Assembly (NCBI GenBank): GCA_019614645.1
Contig: JABWDB010000004.1
Span: forward strand, 11,718,001-11,782,000
Source: Stratiolaelaps scimitus
Lineage: Eukaryota > Arthropoda > Arachnida > Mesostigmata > Laelapidae
Reading direction: 5' to 3'
Length of the DNA: 64,000 bases
Below the pieces are notes generated by a model. That model made no database searches. It was given only the letters and a program-made list of their open reading frames with translations, and had not been told where the DNA came from. Both the position numbers and the translations under genes were made by a program. Of the stretch, positions 27,594 through 40,875 are shown one piece after another. Position 1 is the first letter of the stretch. Each line of letters starts with the position of its first letter.

Positions 27594-27702
27594 CTCTTTA
27601 TGGGTTTTCATTCCGGTAGTTGGAGTTCCGTTGACACAAAGAAGAAGATCACCTGCGTATAGACGACTGTCGATATCGCCGGTCGTTAGCTTTGGATGCA
27701 CG
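27594..27702 (-). CDS. Second PDZ domain, middle exon
   Basis: The acceptor is tgggtttcag and the donor GAG|GTAGGT. One base finishes a codon, then 36 codons read VHPKLTTGDIDSRLYAGDLL and LCVNGTPTTGMKTHKE. This matches the PDZ core (xGRLxxGDxLLxVNG...H.E). The N-terminal GLGF half and the end of alpha-B must lie on other exons, which I did not find. It lies 13 kb downstream of the first PDZ on the same strand and may belong to the same multi-PDZ gene or to a neighbour. Confidence 0.7.
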
Positions 27703-28689
27703 CTGAAACCCAACAATTTGTTCATTTTCAAGTAGAAAAGTTGTTACTATCAATCTCGAGAGAAAAGTAGTTTTCACGATACTAAGCTGTAGGTGCGCAA
27801 TTAAGAAGGAACGCGTTGAGAGTTTACCGAAATTGTCCATCTCTGTCTCTCGTCTCTTTCTCTCAGCTAATGAGATTAGCGTTCATATATCTCAACTATC
27901 ACATGAACAAGTACATTGCATAAGCTTTTTACAGGCGGAAACATAGCCATCCTGGCTACGTGGCGTGGATACGTATCCGAATTAGCGCACGAAAGTGAGT
28001 TACAGTTGCAGCATTTCCTATGCTTGACGTAACACATGCATTGGTCTGTAGACGGACAATCCCGGTTTGGCTGCAGGACTCCAGCACAAGGAAAACCGGG
28101 GCGAGGTGAGAACCGCCCTTATTACGACGATATTCGGGAATGAAATATATATATATATATACAAGTGTGTGTATAAAAACCGCTCCCGTGTCCACGTTCA
28201 CGTGAACAGTTGCTGGGGCTTATTACCTCCCCGTTGTATCTATTGTAGAACGGAGAAGCTATGAAAAGTAGCAACGAAAGCAGAATGAAGTCAAATATTC
28301 TGTCCTATGGATAACGATATCCAGCATCAGCAAGAGCCGTCATCGTCGTTAAGTGGCGCTGTACGAGACGGTTCGCCGTAGTACAACTAACTTGTAACTG
28401 CTGTACAAGTTCGCAGAATGATCATCATGTCGGGAAATGGCTTGAAACGTCCGGAGCATCGAGAGGCACACGTTACAAGCGTGTGCTTGTGTAAACAATA
28501 GAAATATCCTAAGTACAACGAATTAAGCTCGTTATCTAACATCGTAACACTGACAATGCATCGGTCATACGTAATAGCGACAGCCCAAGTCAAAACAGAT
28601 CACCAGTAGTTATGTCTAACAGACGTATCGTAAACATTTTCCAATATCTTTCTGCTGGTTACGCGCGCGCACCGGGTTGAAGCCAGTGA

Positions 28690-28959
28690 ACACCTCGACG
28701 AAACGTATTACCGAAGCGAAAAAGCCACACAACGCCCCTGATCAACATTGGCCCAATAAGCCCAAACACGACAGAGGAGGTGACGGCGGCGCATGGCATG
28801 ATTCACTCATTGTCGCCGGTAACTGCCAGTGTGCGTCAAGCGGCCAACAGCGGCGTGGGAACTCCTAGATCCCGCTTGGGTTCCAAGTTCCAGCGGTCGT
28901 TCGCCGCTCTCCTCGATGACAACGACGACGGTCCGCTGTCACCACCGGGAGAAGGTAGA
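28690..28959 (+). CDS. Candidate plus-strand exon, disordered Ser/Pro-rich segment
   Basis: The frame is open for 90 codons after a stop at 28687-28689 and ends in phase 0 at a consensus GTGAGT donor (28960). It reads VLPKRKSHTTPLINIGPI, then MIHSLSPVTASVRQA, then GTPRSRLGSKFQRSFAALL followed by DDNDDGPLSPPGEG. The composition (SP and TP sites, acidic patch) suggests a regulatory, disordered protein segment. The first ATG is at 28798. No next exon was found with confidence; an acceptor ctctctctccag lies at 29488. Confidence 0.4.
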
Positions 28960-30833
28960 GTGAGTCGTCGCTTGACGATATACTGTGGCATAGCGAGAGC
29001 TGGCCGATTGCCGAATAGCTGCGGTTCTTATTGGTGCGGTTGTAGCCTTCCTTGAAGACGATTTTCTGCTGTTTTTGTTGTTGTAGTAAAAGCTACTCGA
29101 CGCCCGCCGCCCGCCACATGGCATGAGTGAGCAGCCAAACAAATAGGGCTTGGCACCGGGCTCGTTTTAGCAGCTATGCGTAGTGTGTGCGTGTGATGGG
29201 GCTTGTGGTGTCCGGTTGAGTCTATATGCGGTGGTGTGTGTGCAATTTGCGTGGACGTATTGAAATGAAAACGAAGAAATGCCGAGCGGGTCGGCGGAGG
29301 GGAGGTCGTCCGAAGGGGCTGTTACAGCTAACACGTTGAATACACGATCCGGTTAGCGGGTACCTCCGGCTGTGTGCCTGCCGCCGACTAAGTGACAGGT
29401 CATAGGCGGTTGGTGGTTTTTTCCCGGATTTTTTTTTCGGTCGACACCGCACATAAAACTCCTTCCATCATAACCTCTCTCTCCAGAGACATGACCTCTC
29501 AAGACTGTAGCGGCAGGTTGCTATTTTGCAGCCATTTGAAGTTGCTGCATCCGCAGCCAGTGGCGATTTCTCCAATCAGAATGAACTGCTGTTGTGCCGT
29601 GTGTCAGCTTCCAGGTGAATTTCCTAACGTGCGCGCGCTGTGTGAACTATCTGGAAGGTAAACTGTCGCCTGGCAGAAACTGTTCAGCCGTGGGTGTCAC
29701 TGGGCCCCCCTACGAGGGGTCGACTGCGCTATTTCACGCCAAGGAAAAGCGGCCGAGATTCATTCGGGCTCTTCCAGCATCCATTGAAAAATACTAGGCA
29801 GGAGATGGTAAAACAATTCAATTTTTAGTATAGCGAGGTGACTGACGTCGAAGGGTTTAACTTTACAGCCTTGGTAGGACGGAGAGAAATCTTTCCATGA
29901 TTCTTCTGTGTCGGCAGCAGCGTCCTACCGAGAATAGACGCCAAAGGGTTAAAACCCCGCCGTCGCGATCAGAATGCAGTCCTGTATATATATATATATA
30001 TACATTTATATGATAGTGTGGTAGAAAAGGAAACGGTTGCAGTCAGCGATGATGACGATAGTCGTCGAGGGGTTAAATGCGACAGATTCAACCTTCCCTT
30101 AAGATTTTTGTACAGAAACGAACAAATTCTCCCCTCCCCCGTGACGCTAAAAGTAGTATATTATTGTATACTATATCTCTAGTGCGTAAGGGGAAGAAAG
30201 AAAATAGGATTCACTTGTTGCTGTTGTTGTTGTCTGTATGTCCGTCTAACGATCCGCCCTACCACCATTTTTCCGTTGCCACCAAAGCATGAAGCCTCAC
30301 ACACGCACACACACACACACATACGGGGCAGGAGACAAAATTGCTATTAGTCATGTTCATACAACTTGACACTGTGGCCAGGGTTGTCATCGTCACTAGT
30401 TCAGCAACGGCTATCCCGACTGAGCCAGAGTGACAGGAAAAAAAACGAAATAAACAAGTTAGCAGCAGATCATATAATAGTCGGTAGCAATAGTAGTAGT
30501 AGTGCTAACTTCCAGCGGCAAATTCGCTACTCATTCGAAATTGCAGACTGACCAAAGCTACAGAAAGCTACTTTGGGCTGGGGGATTGGACCAAATAACA
30601 CCACCATTATAAGCATCTATTTTGTTCTTGCTGTTGTTGGCGGGAGCGGGGATGTTATCACAGTTAGTTCAGTTTATAACAGCAACTCAGAGCGCAACGG
30701 GCGAAAGCGGCACGCAGGGTCACCCCGCGACAGCGATTCCAACTGCAAGGAAATAGCTGGTGTCGCCACTTGGCCGGTAACTTGAACCTCGTGACAGCCC
30801 TCTCAAAGGAAATCAACTTACACCCCGACGTGA

Positions 30834-30836
<3 letters not shown>

Positions 30837-30876
<40 letters not shown>
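30837..30876. repeat. (TA)n microsatellite, 40 bp
   Basis: Uninterrupted alternating TA. Confidence 0.95.
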
Positions 30877-30877
<1 letters not shown>

Positions 30878-33829
30878 CCTCCTCCTCGTTACATGGCCAC
30901 GCGAGACGACCTCATCTCCAGGTACCAGCACATTGGCAATTGACCAATGGCCACACCGGGGTCCCGGAGGAGAGACGGACGAGAAGTGGGCACCGGTTCG
31001 AACAAACAATGACACATCAGCTAATGTTGCACTGTGTGTTGGCTATACAATTTCAACGATGACTACATAGACACATTGATTCTCGTTGAAGTTCGAAGTT
31101 AACTATAATATATTCTAGTTGTGACACTGTTAGTCATTGTTGGCGTCTTTTTTCGCATCGCGAGCAAGCAATTTCACCCGCAGATACATTCGTACGTTAC
31201 GAGTGAGCGTATGACATACACAACGACGAAGAAATATCGAATTCTGCATACTGAATCTGTACTGGCCTCGTTCAACGTTCACTGTATTCATCTCTTGTTG
31301 AATTGAATCCGCAGCCAATTGATAGGTTCTAGTCCACAACAGTTCGACGACGTACAATATATTACGACGTACAACTTATTAGAGCATACTCTCAAGTTCA
31401 AGGGTGTTATATACTTGTTATAGCGCGTGTCTAATAGGGTATCGTAGAAATAATGGATGATGTTACTCGTTAGATGTTGGGAAGGTGACGCTGGGAAAAA
31501 TGAGGAAATTGCACCGATTAGACAACAAGTCATGACTATATCGTGTTTTCACATCAGGTTTTGTTTGTAGCCGTGCTTGTGGTTGTGGTAATATCAACAA
31601 TCATAATTATATCTCTTGAAATCTGGCCGTCGTTTTTCGAGCTCAGAAAATCAGTCCCCCGCAAACCTGTCTGTGATGACGTTCACCAGAGTTGCGTTAG
31701 ATGAGCTATGAGCCTCTTGTGCTATTCAGCTTGTTTGTTGCTAACGCGTATTACGTGTTGTCTTGATATATAAACAAAAATTAAATACAAAAAAGCGACC
31801 GAAAGACGAAGATAAAAATAACGCCACCAAATTGGTGAAGATTAAGGATTACGGATGATTTCAACTCGTTTCACGTCGCTACGGCGGGTGACGGGCAACG
31901 GCGAGTATCGCGTGGCGTGCCGATCTACCCGCTTTTAACAAATCTGTCATTACGCCTGAGGAGCTAACTACGGAAGCGGAGCTGGGCTGCCATAAGTGCA
32001 CAGAACAACTTTTCACAGCAGTAACAATAATAATCACCACCTGGTCGGCGGTAACACTTGATAAAAGCAACAGTGGTCGTTAGACCAGAACAAATGAGTG
32101 TTAGTAATGTTGCTGGTTTAGTCCTGTTTTCGACGCAGCGCGGTTTGCTACCACTCTACTTAATTCTGCTATGATCACCTCGTAGATGATGAGGGGACCA
32201 CTGACAAGAGAGATTGCCATTTTTCTGGGTCTCAGCGCTAACTGAAACCGGCACGTCTGGCGCTTGAAAAGAGCCTCCCCATGTCAAGAGCGTCCATGGC
32301 CGGAGCACACCATGCATGAACTAGTTGCGAAAACTGTTACAAGGGGACGGCGGGACTTTGGCGACTCTTCGGTTCTCCAGCCTCACAATCATCGTGTGTG
32401 GCCGGCATTCAATCAGCTATGAAAACCTACACGCATACTAAGTACATATATGCAGCGTCAAGAAGTGCGGTCAATTGCGCCCCCAAGTTATTTATGTCGC
32501 CGGGATGTGCATGTTGCCAAGATGAGAGTTTTAGTGTCATCCCGAATATATATATATATATATAATGTACGGAGCGGATAATGGATAATTCTACTCTATC
32601 ATCCGCTCTGCGAGGACAGGGTGCACACACTAATGATGTTTATTCCGCAAAGCACAGACAATACACAAACGCGAAAACGGCCGCATATGTGTTCTAGCAC
32701 GACACTAATAAGCGTTAATGCTAACCACAATAATAGTAACAAGAGTGGCCCTTCTAGGGTCAAAATAATCACGTCATAACCATTAGAAATAGACGAGATG
32801 TCATCACTACGAGGCGCGTGTGTGTGTGTGTGCGTGTATGCAGGTGGCAGGTTTTGCCAACCGACGGGCTATCACGAAGTCGTCAATCTTATATTGGGAC
32901 CAGCAGCAGCAAGAGCCGTCACTGACTTGGAACGAACCTCAAAGTGGGTGCGTAGCTTTGTGTCAAACTGAAAATTTGTCATTAACAATTCCTACTTCTG
33001 CACCACAAAATTTGTTGAATCGCTTGTACGTTCAACCCTCTCGTCGACGTTAAAAGGTTTAACAATTATCTGTAGTTTCGCTTAATTTCTCAAGTCGAGA
33101 AATACGACCACAAATGAGCTGAGATGTATCTTGGCTATCACCTAAAACCAATGTGAATTACTAATTTCAAAAGCCCTTAATTAATTCGATAATCTTGGCA
33201 TATACCATAACGGAACAACCACACAGAGCTAAAATCATAGTGAACTTGGAAAAGACAACCTCGTTCTTTCTACCCTAATTCTAAATCATTGTTGACAGTT
33301 TTGAAGAGCAGAAAACTCGCGATCGGCTTGGCTATATTGGGTCTCGTCCAAGTAACGTCGTGCACTGATTCCCGAGTGGCAGATTACGCAATCCCAAAAT
33401 CTGGTTCACATATATCTGAGCGAGCGCAATAAACACGAAATGTGGGCTACAAAAAAGCATTTCGTCGATGGCGAACAACTGAGAACATTTCATTACTGAG
33501 ACGCGGTATTCTACTTCTTCACCCCCGCCCCCCCTTCCACCTCGGCACGAATTGATTAAACGCAACTGACTCACTGTATTCGTTTATGGAAATGTATTAT
33601 ATCCTCATCGTTTGTGCGTGCACGCCGATGAGCGGGCGATACTTTTCTATTCGAAATCAAATCAAGTCTTGATGGTGGTCGGTTGGCCAGCCGCTCGTTT
33701 GTTCGTTCATAATTTCAGCTCGATGTTCATCGCATCTTTCGACCGAATCGGCACATACATCTCGAACGACAGGTTTATTGTTGTGTGAACTATATTTATT
33801 AGAGAATTAAGATAAATCTGTATATGGAT

Positions 33830-33914
33830 TATATATATATATATATATATTTTGTCTTAATAAACTTGCCACCCACAAAGTCGTAGGTGGTCCAAAATAT
33901 ATATATATATATAC
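33830..33914. repeat. Two (AT)n tracts 46 bases apart
   Basis: Tracts at 33830-33850 and 33896-33914. Similar short tracts occur at 16749-16767, 26820-26836, 28145-28160, 29984-30003, 32546-32564, 51103-51127, 55237-55255, 60391-60404 and 61021-61041. Confidence 0.85.
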
Positions 33915-35723
33915 GATAGCTGGTGTAATGCTGACCATACGTTGAACCTGCAGGAACACGAGGGGCGCCACGATTCCACCAGGACATTGCCGCTGCTGCT
34001 GCTGCTGTTACCACCACAAGCGTTATAAATCCACAGCCTAGCATACTAACACAACGTCATCGTACAACACACTGACCAATGTCGCATTCAAATGGCAGCA
34101 AGCTGAGATTTGTATGCGACCTGGTGAAAAATGCAGTTAAATAAAAGCATATGCAAAGTCGCTGCAATAAAAAAATAAATATATATAAATATACAACTAA
34201 CGTCAGTGCGATTGCTAACATTGATGAAAGAGAGAGAGAGAAACTAACCGATGAAATATATGCGCTGCGTACGTCCCACCATCAGCAGCGCTAATAAACG
34301 TTTTCAGTGAGAAGCCCGCTCTTAGGCGGCACTTTTCCCGAAAGCACCCGATCCTTAGGTCTTTCGCATGGTTTTTGTCCATCCGTAGAACGCGAGCGAT
34401 CTGCAAACGCGACAGATGACATGGCGAACATTAAGTAAAACGAAAATGAGCATCTGTCATCATTACATCGTACACTACTACTACTAACCTGAACTGATCT
34501 ACTATTGAGCGATAGCCGTTCATCAGGTTTGTCTGCTCTCATCGTCACATATCAGCGGAAATAAAATGGCCATTTATTCGAAGTATTGGCCCCCCCAGTT
34601 AAGTTGTTCCCAACAGATACAAGCGTTTGGCTCGCAGATGGTTCGCCTGCATATGCATCAATTGTTGATGAATCTACTGTAGATTACACATGGTGTTGGA
34701 CAATTTCGAAATGTCTTCTAAAAAAAATACCCAGAGCGAAACATCGTCAGGGAATATGTCTCATGTTTATAATAAATGTTTTTTAAGTTGTACGGGTCCC
34801 GGTCAGTTGCGGCCAAAGATAAAAAAAAAACGCACCGCGAGAGATCAATGGGTACCGAACCTTCCTGGCCGGGCGTTAGGCATCACCTAAAGAGAAACTT
34901 CATCACATTTATCTGCCAGTTTTCGATTTCAAATTCTCTATTGTGCATCAGGAAAATCGTCAGCGTAACAATGTGCCGTAACCTGTTCGCGAAAAGTAGT
35001 AATCGCTCGTTTGTAAACGATTTGGGAGAGTAAGTTATGATTTCAGTCCGCTTTAACTACTTACTAGCAATGCAGTGGAACAGGCGTTAGATAACGCGTA
35101 GAGATAATAATCACAATAATTAGCAATAGCCATAGTGTCTAGTGTTTTGTGTCTCACAATAATTAACCATAGTAGACCATAGTGTCTTGTGAGAGACGCA
35201 GCAGTTGCGCCTCTCCTTGGTGTCGTCCTCTGTGCAATACTGGCACATTGAACATCGACAGGCGTTCGCGCGGGCCGAAACCTGACCTGTTATACGTTCT
35301 GCCGTATAACGGGTCACGTTTCGGTCTGGCGTATATAGGATCTGTCGACCGTAGAGGGGGCGGGAAGGAGGACATTGAAACAGGATAAGAAGCGGGACAG
35401 TCTACAGTTAGGAGGCAAACGGAGTCACGGGTTAGGAAAGAATACGGTTACAATTTGACCAGCGTTTCTGCTAATGGGAAGCCAATTTATCCTAAAGTGA
35501 AAAACTCCTAGCTGGAGGTTGAAATTTGCGCTCTCGCCCAAACCTCGAAAAACAAAATTCGGAACTACCTCTCAAGGGGATTGCGTACAATTCATTAGAG
35601 CAATACTCGTTATGAATTGCGGCAACGATAGATATTCTGATAATTGTAGTGAGCATCGGCCATGGCCAGCTCTCCGCTTCAGGGATCCGGCCGTCGCGTA
35701 CACGCATTCCAATAACCACACAC

Positions 35724-35726
<3 letters not shown>

Positions 35727-35774
<48 letters not shown>
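35727..35774. repeat. (AT)n microsatellite, 48 bp
   Basis: Uninterrupted alternating AT; the longest pure tract in the window. The Tyr-Ile runs in translations here are artefacts. Confidence 0.95.
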
Positions 35775-35777
<3 letters not shown>

Positions 35778-36736
35778 GTTCGATTCCCAAAAAAAGACCA
35801 ACAAATCGCCAAGCCCAAAATAATCGCCCCTCAGTACAATAACAACAAATGCCATCAGCGAGAACACTCGGCGGATGCCAAAACTCGACATTCGGATCGC
35901 TGACCATCAGTAGTTGCCGCCGTTCGGTGAAACCGCGTCGGAATAAACTTCTCCAGTAGCACATCTCACTACACCGTGCTCCATACTTCATCGCGGATAG
36001 AATTCACCATCAGCGGGTAATTAATCATATTCAAAGTAGTCATCAAGGGTAGGGAATACCTCAAGAGTCAACTCCTTGATTACGCACCTACACACGCTCA
36101 CCATCTATTCACATTGCATCATGCTCGAATTTTCTGCAGGAGCAGTTGAAGAGCGGGGTGTGGAGTATCTGGGAGGATGGTGGCCCCCACAGACGAATAC
36201 GGTCAAGTAAACAACTGCTCGCCAGAAATTGTTTATTTCTAATATCCAATCGCGCCTGTTCTATCTTCCTCAGACGGTTTCCTCGTCCGCCGGTCGTCGC
36301 GGTGGTCGTCTGAATCAGCATTATGTCGTTAGCAGTATCTAGCCATCTATCTACAACGCCTCCATGCATACGACGGTTACCATTGACCGTCTCGTTACCG
36401 CCTCCCCGCTGGCAGAAGAACTACTGAGTAGCCGTGTGGTACTACGCACACGATTTTGTGTATGCTACATCATATTGGCATAACAAATATTGCGTTCATT
36501 CCCGAGTGTTTGTTTGTATCCATCAACGACTTGTTTGTTTGACGCAATTACGATCGAATTCGAGCAGTATGCGTCGGCGCCAACGGCTGATGTAAAACAA
36601 CCATCGAGGACAAGTTACCGCACCTCCGAGCGCTCTGTATGCCGAGCATTTAGCGAAACGTACCGCACAAGTGTATAAACACAGGAGTTGCATATATAGT
36701 TAGAGGCAGGCGTCAACGAAAGGTTTTTCAATCTCT

Positions 36737-36778
36737 CCCTCTCTCTCTCTCGCTCGCTCTCTCTCCCTTTCTCCCACC
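36737..36778. repeat. (TC)n-rich tract
   Basis: Imperfect TC/CG pyrimidine run. Similar tracts are at 23305-23340, 26128-26146 and 43200-43236. Confidence 0.85.
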
Positions 36779-36949
36779 TATTTTCTTCCGCAGAAGACGC
36801 AGGAGTGCCCCAGGAAAATCTTGCAACAGCGGCGGATTCTACAGTATGGCGACCAGCCACAATGACAACATCGGCGTCCAACAGCTATTGCAACATTAGC
36901 AACAAAGACACCTCTCGCGCGTCTTCAATCGCAAGCTTACGTCTGTCTA

Positions 36950-37580
36950 TCAAGCGAAAGCATCAACGGACATTTTTGCTACCCAGTGATTTTGATTGGC
37001 TCCGTTGAAATTCGGTGTCATTTCCGTTACACTAAGGGTTGCCGTGGACGAAAAGCTGTGAGGCACGAGGTGGTGATGCTGGTCGATGAAGCTGCCGCCC
37101 CACGGTAGCACTACGCCAGCGTATTGCAGCTGATACTCGTCAACTACTTGACGCGGATGCTGGTCCTGTTGCTGCTGCTGCTGCTGCGGTTGTCCGCCAT
37201 GTCGCTGGCCTCGCTCTGGGGCGGATGGGGCAATGTGTGGAAGAGAGGGCCGGCCTACGACGAGCGGACGGCAGAGGGGTTGTTCTCTATTTTCAGGCGG
37301 TGTCCGCCAAAGAGCTGTTTCCCCAATACGAGCCATAGGGTTCTCCAGCCGATTTGGGGCGTCAATAGCGATCGGTGCTGGTGGCGGTGGTGGTGGGGGG
37401 CATGTCGTAGAAATGCGACCTTGAAAGCTTCGCGCCGTATATCGTCGCGCTGAATGCGATGATGTCGCTGACGACACAGATGCAAGCGTCCCAGGCCCAG
37501 GCGCCCTATTACTGCGGCAATTTATTTGTCGATTCGCGCTTCGATTCGGTTCGTCGGCAACTGTTGACTGGGTGAATGTT
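36950..37580 (-). CDS. Pro/Gln-rich open frame, possible exon of the PDZ gene
   Basis: About 210 codons are open on the minus strand, including a run of prolines (CPPPPPPPAP), a glutamine run (QPQQQQQQQDQ) and a more complex end (EYQLQYAGVVLPWGGSF, then NFNGANQNHW). An acceptor-like ag (cccagtcaacag) lies near 37560; I saw no clear donor. It sits between the two PDZ loci on the same strand and could code for a disordered linker. The CAG tract and high GC could also open a frame by chance. Confidence 0.33.
37168..37190. repeat. (CTG/CAG)n triplet run
   Basis: CTG repeats on plus; on minus they code the glutamine run of the Pro/Gln-rich frame at 36950-37580. Confidence 0.85.
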
Positions 37581-40450
37581 ATGTCGTATAGTGGTTGTTG
37601 CACTTGCTACATGAATTACTGCTGGGGTAGTCAATTTGCTGGTGTCTGCGCTGCCAAACGAAATGGCCACGCATACGCGACGTCCGTTCTTCTCTGTCCA
37701 AAAAAAAAGATGCTGACATTGGCCGTACGACAGGCAACAAGCCGTACAACGCGAAAGCAAAGCATGAAACAACGCTTTCGAGTGCTTCATGTTCGATCGT
37801 CATGAAATGGACCAGCCCATATAAAGCTGTTGTGGTGGTATTACGAATTGATAATAATAATAATAAGATATCGGCGATGACCAACAACACTGGTGAGAGC
37901 TATTTTCCGAAGTAACACACAGAGCCTATTTATTGTTCATCTGCAGGTGTGGATATCATAATATTGATTTATTTAAATGGGTTTGGTAAACACTGATTAT
38001 TAATAAATCAAGACTGAATCTATTAACGGCATGTGTATCGAATATGTGGCGGCCCCCCTCACTAAAAACAGCACATGACGACTAAACAACAGTTACGACG
38101 GTAAATTATGACAATTAAATACTATATTCGAGTTGCTTATTTTTTCAATAATTCATTTGATTATGCCGGTATCACGTATAGAAAGCTGTTCTGCATAAGA
38201 GCCACACATTTCAATGTTTCTTCGTAACTCAAGCTGTTCGGCTTCGAACGAGTTCCCAACGTGCACAATGTGGACGATATGGATAAGGTTTTGAGGGTGT
38301 TTACCATGCCTCTATGGGCAGATGATACTGAGACGGCGGCTAGGGGAAGAAATGAATCAATCTACTTTGATTGTCAAGATTTCAAAACTTCTAAGTCATT
38401 TCGCCCCGAAGGATTATCAGCTCGCTTTAGTTCAATCTCGTCTAAACTAGTGATCATTCGTACCCTCGCAATACGCGAGTCGAACTAGAGAACCCAGGCG
38501 TTCCAAGTCATCGTCGGTACCCCCACGCCATCCTGTTTAACACACACACACAAGCACGCTATAAAAAATCCAACAGCCTGTTGCGAAGATACAGTTTGGA
38601 TATATAATAGATACACAGTTTATCCCGAGCTGTTCGTATGTGGTGAATACTACTAATTAATAACTGTATTTCGGTTTCAACTGTGCGCCGGCGTGACACT
38701 GTACATTTCACGAGCTCATTAATCACAACAGCCGCTTTTTGGAAACGAAATGCACGAATTTATCAGGAAGGGTATCGGCGAAAACATCTACTCGTCGTAA
38801 AAGGCCATCGAACAACAAGTAAGGCCACACAGGAACAGGCCAATGATTGGCTATTTCCAGGATAGAGATATTTACCAAATAAAATATCCAGTATCGCAGT
38901 GTGCCTCGTTGGCCCATATCACATTGAATTAAGCTTACAACGTAATTATTGCTTCGAGGTGATTTTCTACTGCTTTCCTATATATACATATATATAATAG
39001 ATAACCCAGCTTGGTGTGCCAGCATAAATCGTAAGCCATAATCCTGGTTGACCAATATTTCTACTCTGTACAGCGTCGTTCGTACCACCCCTCTGGGCGA
39101 ACATGAATACAAATCAAAGCATACGTGCACCACTATAACTTGTTGACAAAATCGACGCGCACAGGGGAACGAGCAAGCACAATTAATCAACCACAATGAG
39201 AAGCAAACGACCTTTCAGTGAATTCAGCAGTGCAGCTTCAGCTGCTATCTTCCTTATCATGTACGAGGTTTCAATTTCGCTCAGACGGCATTTCGGTGTT
39301 TTCTCGACGAAGCCGAAGCGACGCCACCGTTGAGCCATTCCGATATTCGCACCCAGTGCACCCAGGGCTGCAGTACAGCAGACTCGTGCGGTAGAAGAAG
39401 CAGATCTATTACGGGGGTACCAGGGGGCGGGATATGCAGTGGACATTAATCACCGCCGAAAAAATATCGCCCAGACTATGCTATGATACACACGGAATGC
39501 ATACTGAAGTTATGGTATATTAATTATTAATATAAATAATAAGAATAGCAGCAACAACAACAACATCACATGATTGAGATACCACAGCATGGATTCTAAT
39601 TCCATCGACCACGAAGGAAGGGTGAAAAACGGAAGAAAAGTGGCTTCGTCTAGCGGTTAGCCAGAGGCAATATCGCGGCTGGCGTATACAAACGCTGAAC
39701 GGCAAGCAGATCTAACAAATCGAAGCAAATCCACGGCTCGATACGGACTAGCCGTTATCTTCGACTACGTCTTCCGAGAGTTTCTTGAAGGGTTACCTTA
39801 CAATATACGCTGAGTTCGGAAAGTTGGAAAATAGCTCTGATAATAGTACAGCTGCTGGTGGAATAGTAAATAGTGGCATTTTCTTTTAGTTAAACCTCAA
39901 GCGTGTATGGCTTTATCTAGGAGTGAGGGCAGCCTAGCCTGTTCCGAGTTAGTCGGAGCATCGATATCGGAATACGTGCCTACTCAGTTCTCCCAGCTCT
40001 ACAATATGGTATTAATTACTAATCAATTATCTAACGTATTTTTGATGTGTCCGGTTGCATGCGCCGTACAGAACTCGAGCCGGAAGCACCGGCTTATAGC
40101 CATACAGCAATGGGATTTAGAAAGAACGTATAATCTAACATAAAAAAAGTGTTTCTCGAGGTTCTTTCACTTAGCAGACACCTACAATCACAAGTAAGTA
40201 ATACCACGTCTCACATCTGTAGAATGCACAGTAAAAATAATGGCAAAAAAAAACCAAGCGATTCTTCGAATACACTTAACATAATGGCCCTATTAATCCA
40301 CGAATGTCGTCAACCATTTGGTTTGACTATAATTTGTTAGGCCCATAGTAAAACAATTACCATAGGTGTACTAATAATTATCATTATCCCACTGATATAT
40401 ACGTGGCATGCGGTACTAATTAGTGACAAAGTCAAGCGATCACAGCCTAC

Positions 40451-40561
40451 ATCTCTGTGGAGCTGGGCCAACCGGAAAGGATTGTGCGCGAAGACCACCA
40501 ACGATACGCTAGACGACGCATGGATCAGTGCACGAATCTTTAGGTTTTCCTTCGGGACTAC
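40451..40561 (-). CDS. PDZ domain exon (alpha-B and last strand)
   Basis: The acceptor is cttgtttatttcag and the donor GTAGGC; 37 codons, phase 0 at both ends. It reads VVPKENLKIRALIHASSS and then VSLVVFAHNPFRLAQLHRD. Spliced to ATG|GTAAAT at 43287, this gives VND-KM-VV, and the alpha-B helix LKIRALIHASSS and strand VSLVVF fall exactly where a PDZ fold needs them. The run FRLAQLHRD after the domain recalls the helix that follows the PDZ in TAMALIN/CYTIP. Confidence 0.65.
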
Positions 40562-40794
40562 CTGAAATAAACAAGGACAGTTGTATGTAGCAGACATGTG
40601 ACCGTGTGATACAGGTCGCGCAGGCAATGAACGAAAGCTCGACTAAAAACTGCTGATTTCATGTACAATTTGTCAAGAACATTTTTTCATGTACAAGGCG
40701 TAAACGAGAAAGGTACCCCTTGGTATGTGCCAAATTCATTGAGCGTTAATTTTACCACTTGGACATGACCAATCGACCCATAACGATTTTTCCA

Positions 40795-40875
40795 TTCTGA
40801 TCGACATACGGTATCGAACCCGTCCCTGACTGGCAGGCGGTCACGGAACTATTGCGAAACCACCTCCTAGGGCTC
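40795..40875 (-). repeat. tRNA-like SINE relic
   Basis: The minus strand has a perfect B box GGTTCGATACC (40810-40820), preceded by a small hairpin (CCTGccagtCAGG) and a weak A-box-like stretch near 40866. The cloverleaf does not close. It lies about 190 bases upstream of the PDZ exon at 40561 in transcript sense. Confidence 0.3.

Larger units (their letters stand above)
29000..36900. other. No supported gene; microsatellites and weak exon candidates
   Basis: The long AT tracts at 30837-30876 and 35727-35774 dominate. Minus-strand splice-like pairs occur at 34397-34541 (CAG|GTTAGT to tttgcag), but three reading frames are equally possible there. A minus frame at 36109-36369 (RLRKIEQARLDIRNKQF) lacks clear splice sites. 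Confidence 0.35.

Noticed and set aside
35492..35991. Overlapping frames of 70-139 codons on both strands
   Set aside because: They exist because the (AT)n tract reads as Tyr-Ile in several frames without stops.
39183..39446. Minus frame with RLSEIETSYMIRKIAAEAAL after an acceptor-like gcag
   Set aside because: No good donor, and its phase does not join the PDZ exon at 40451; a competing frame from the same acceptor is equally plausible.
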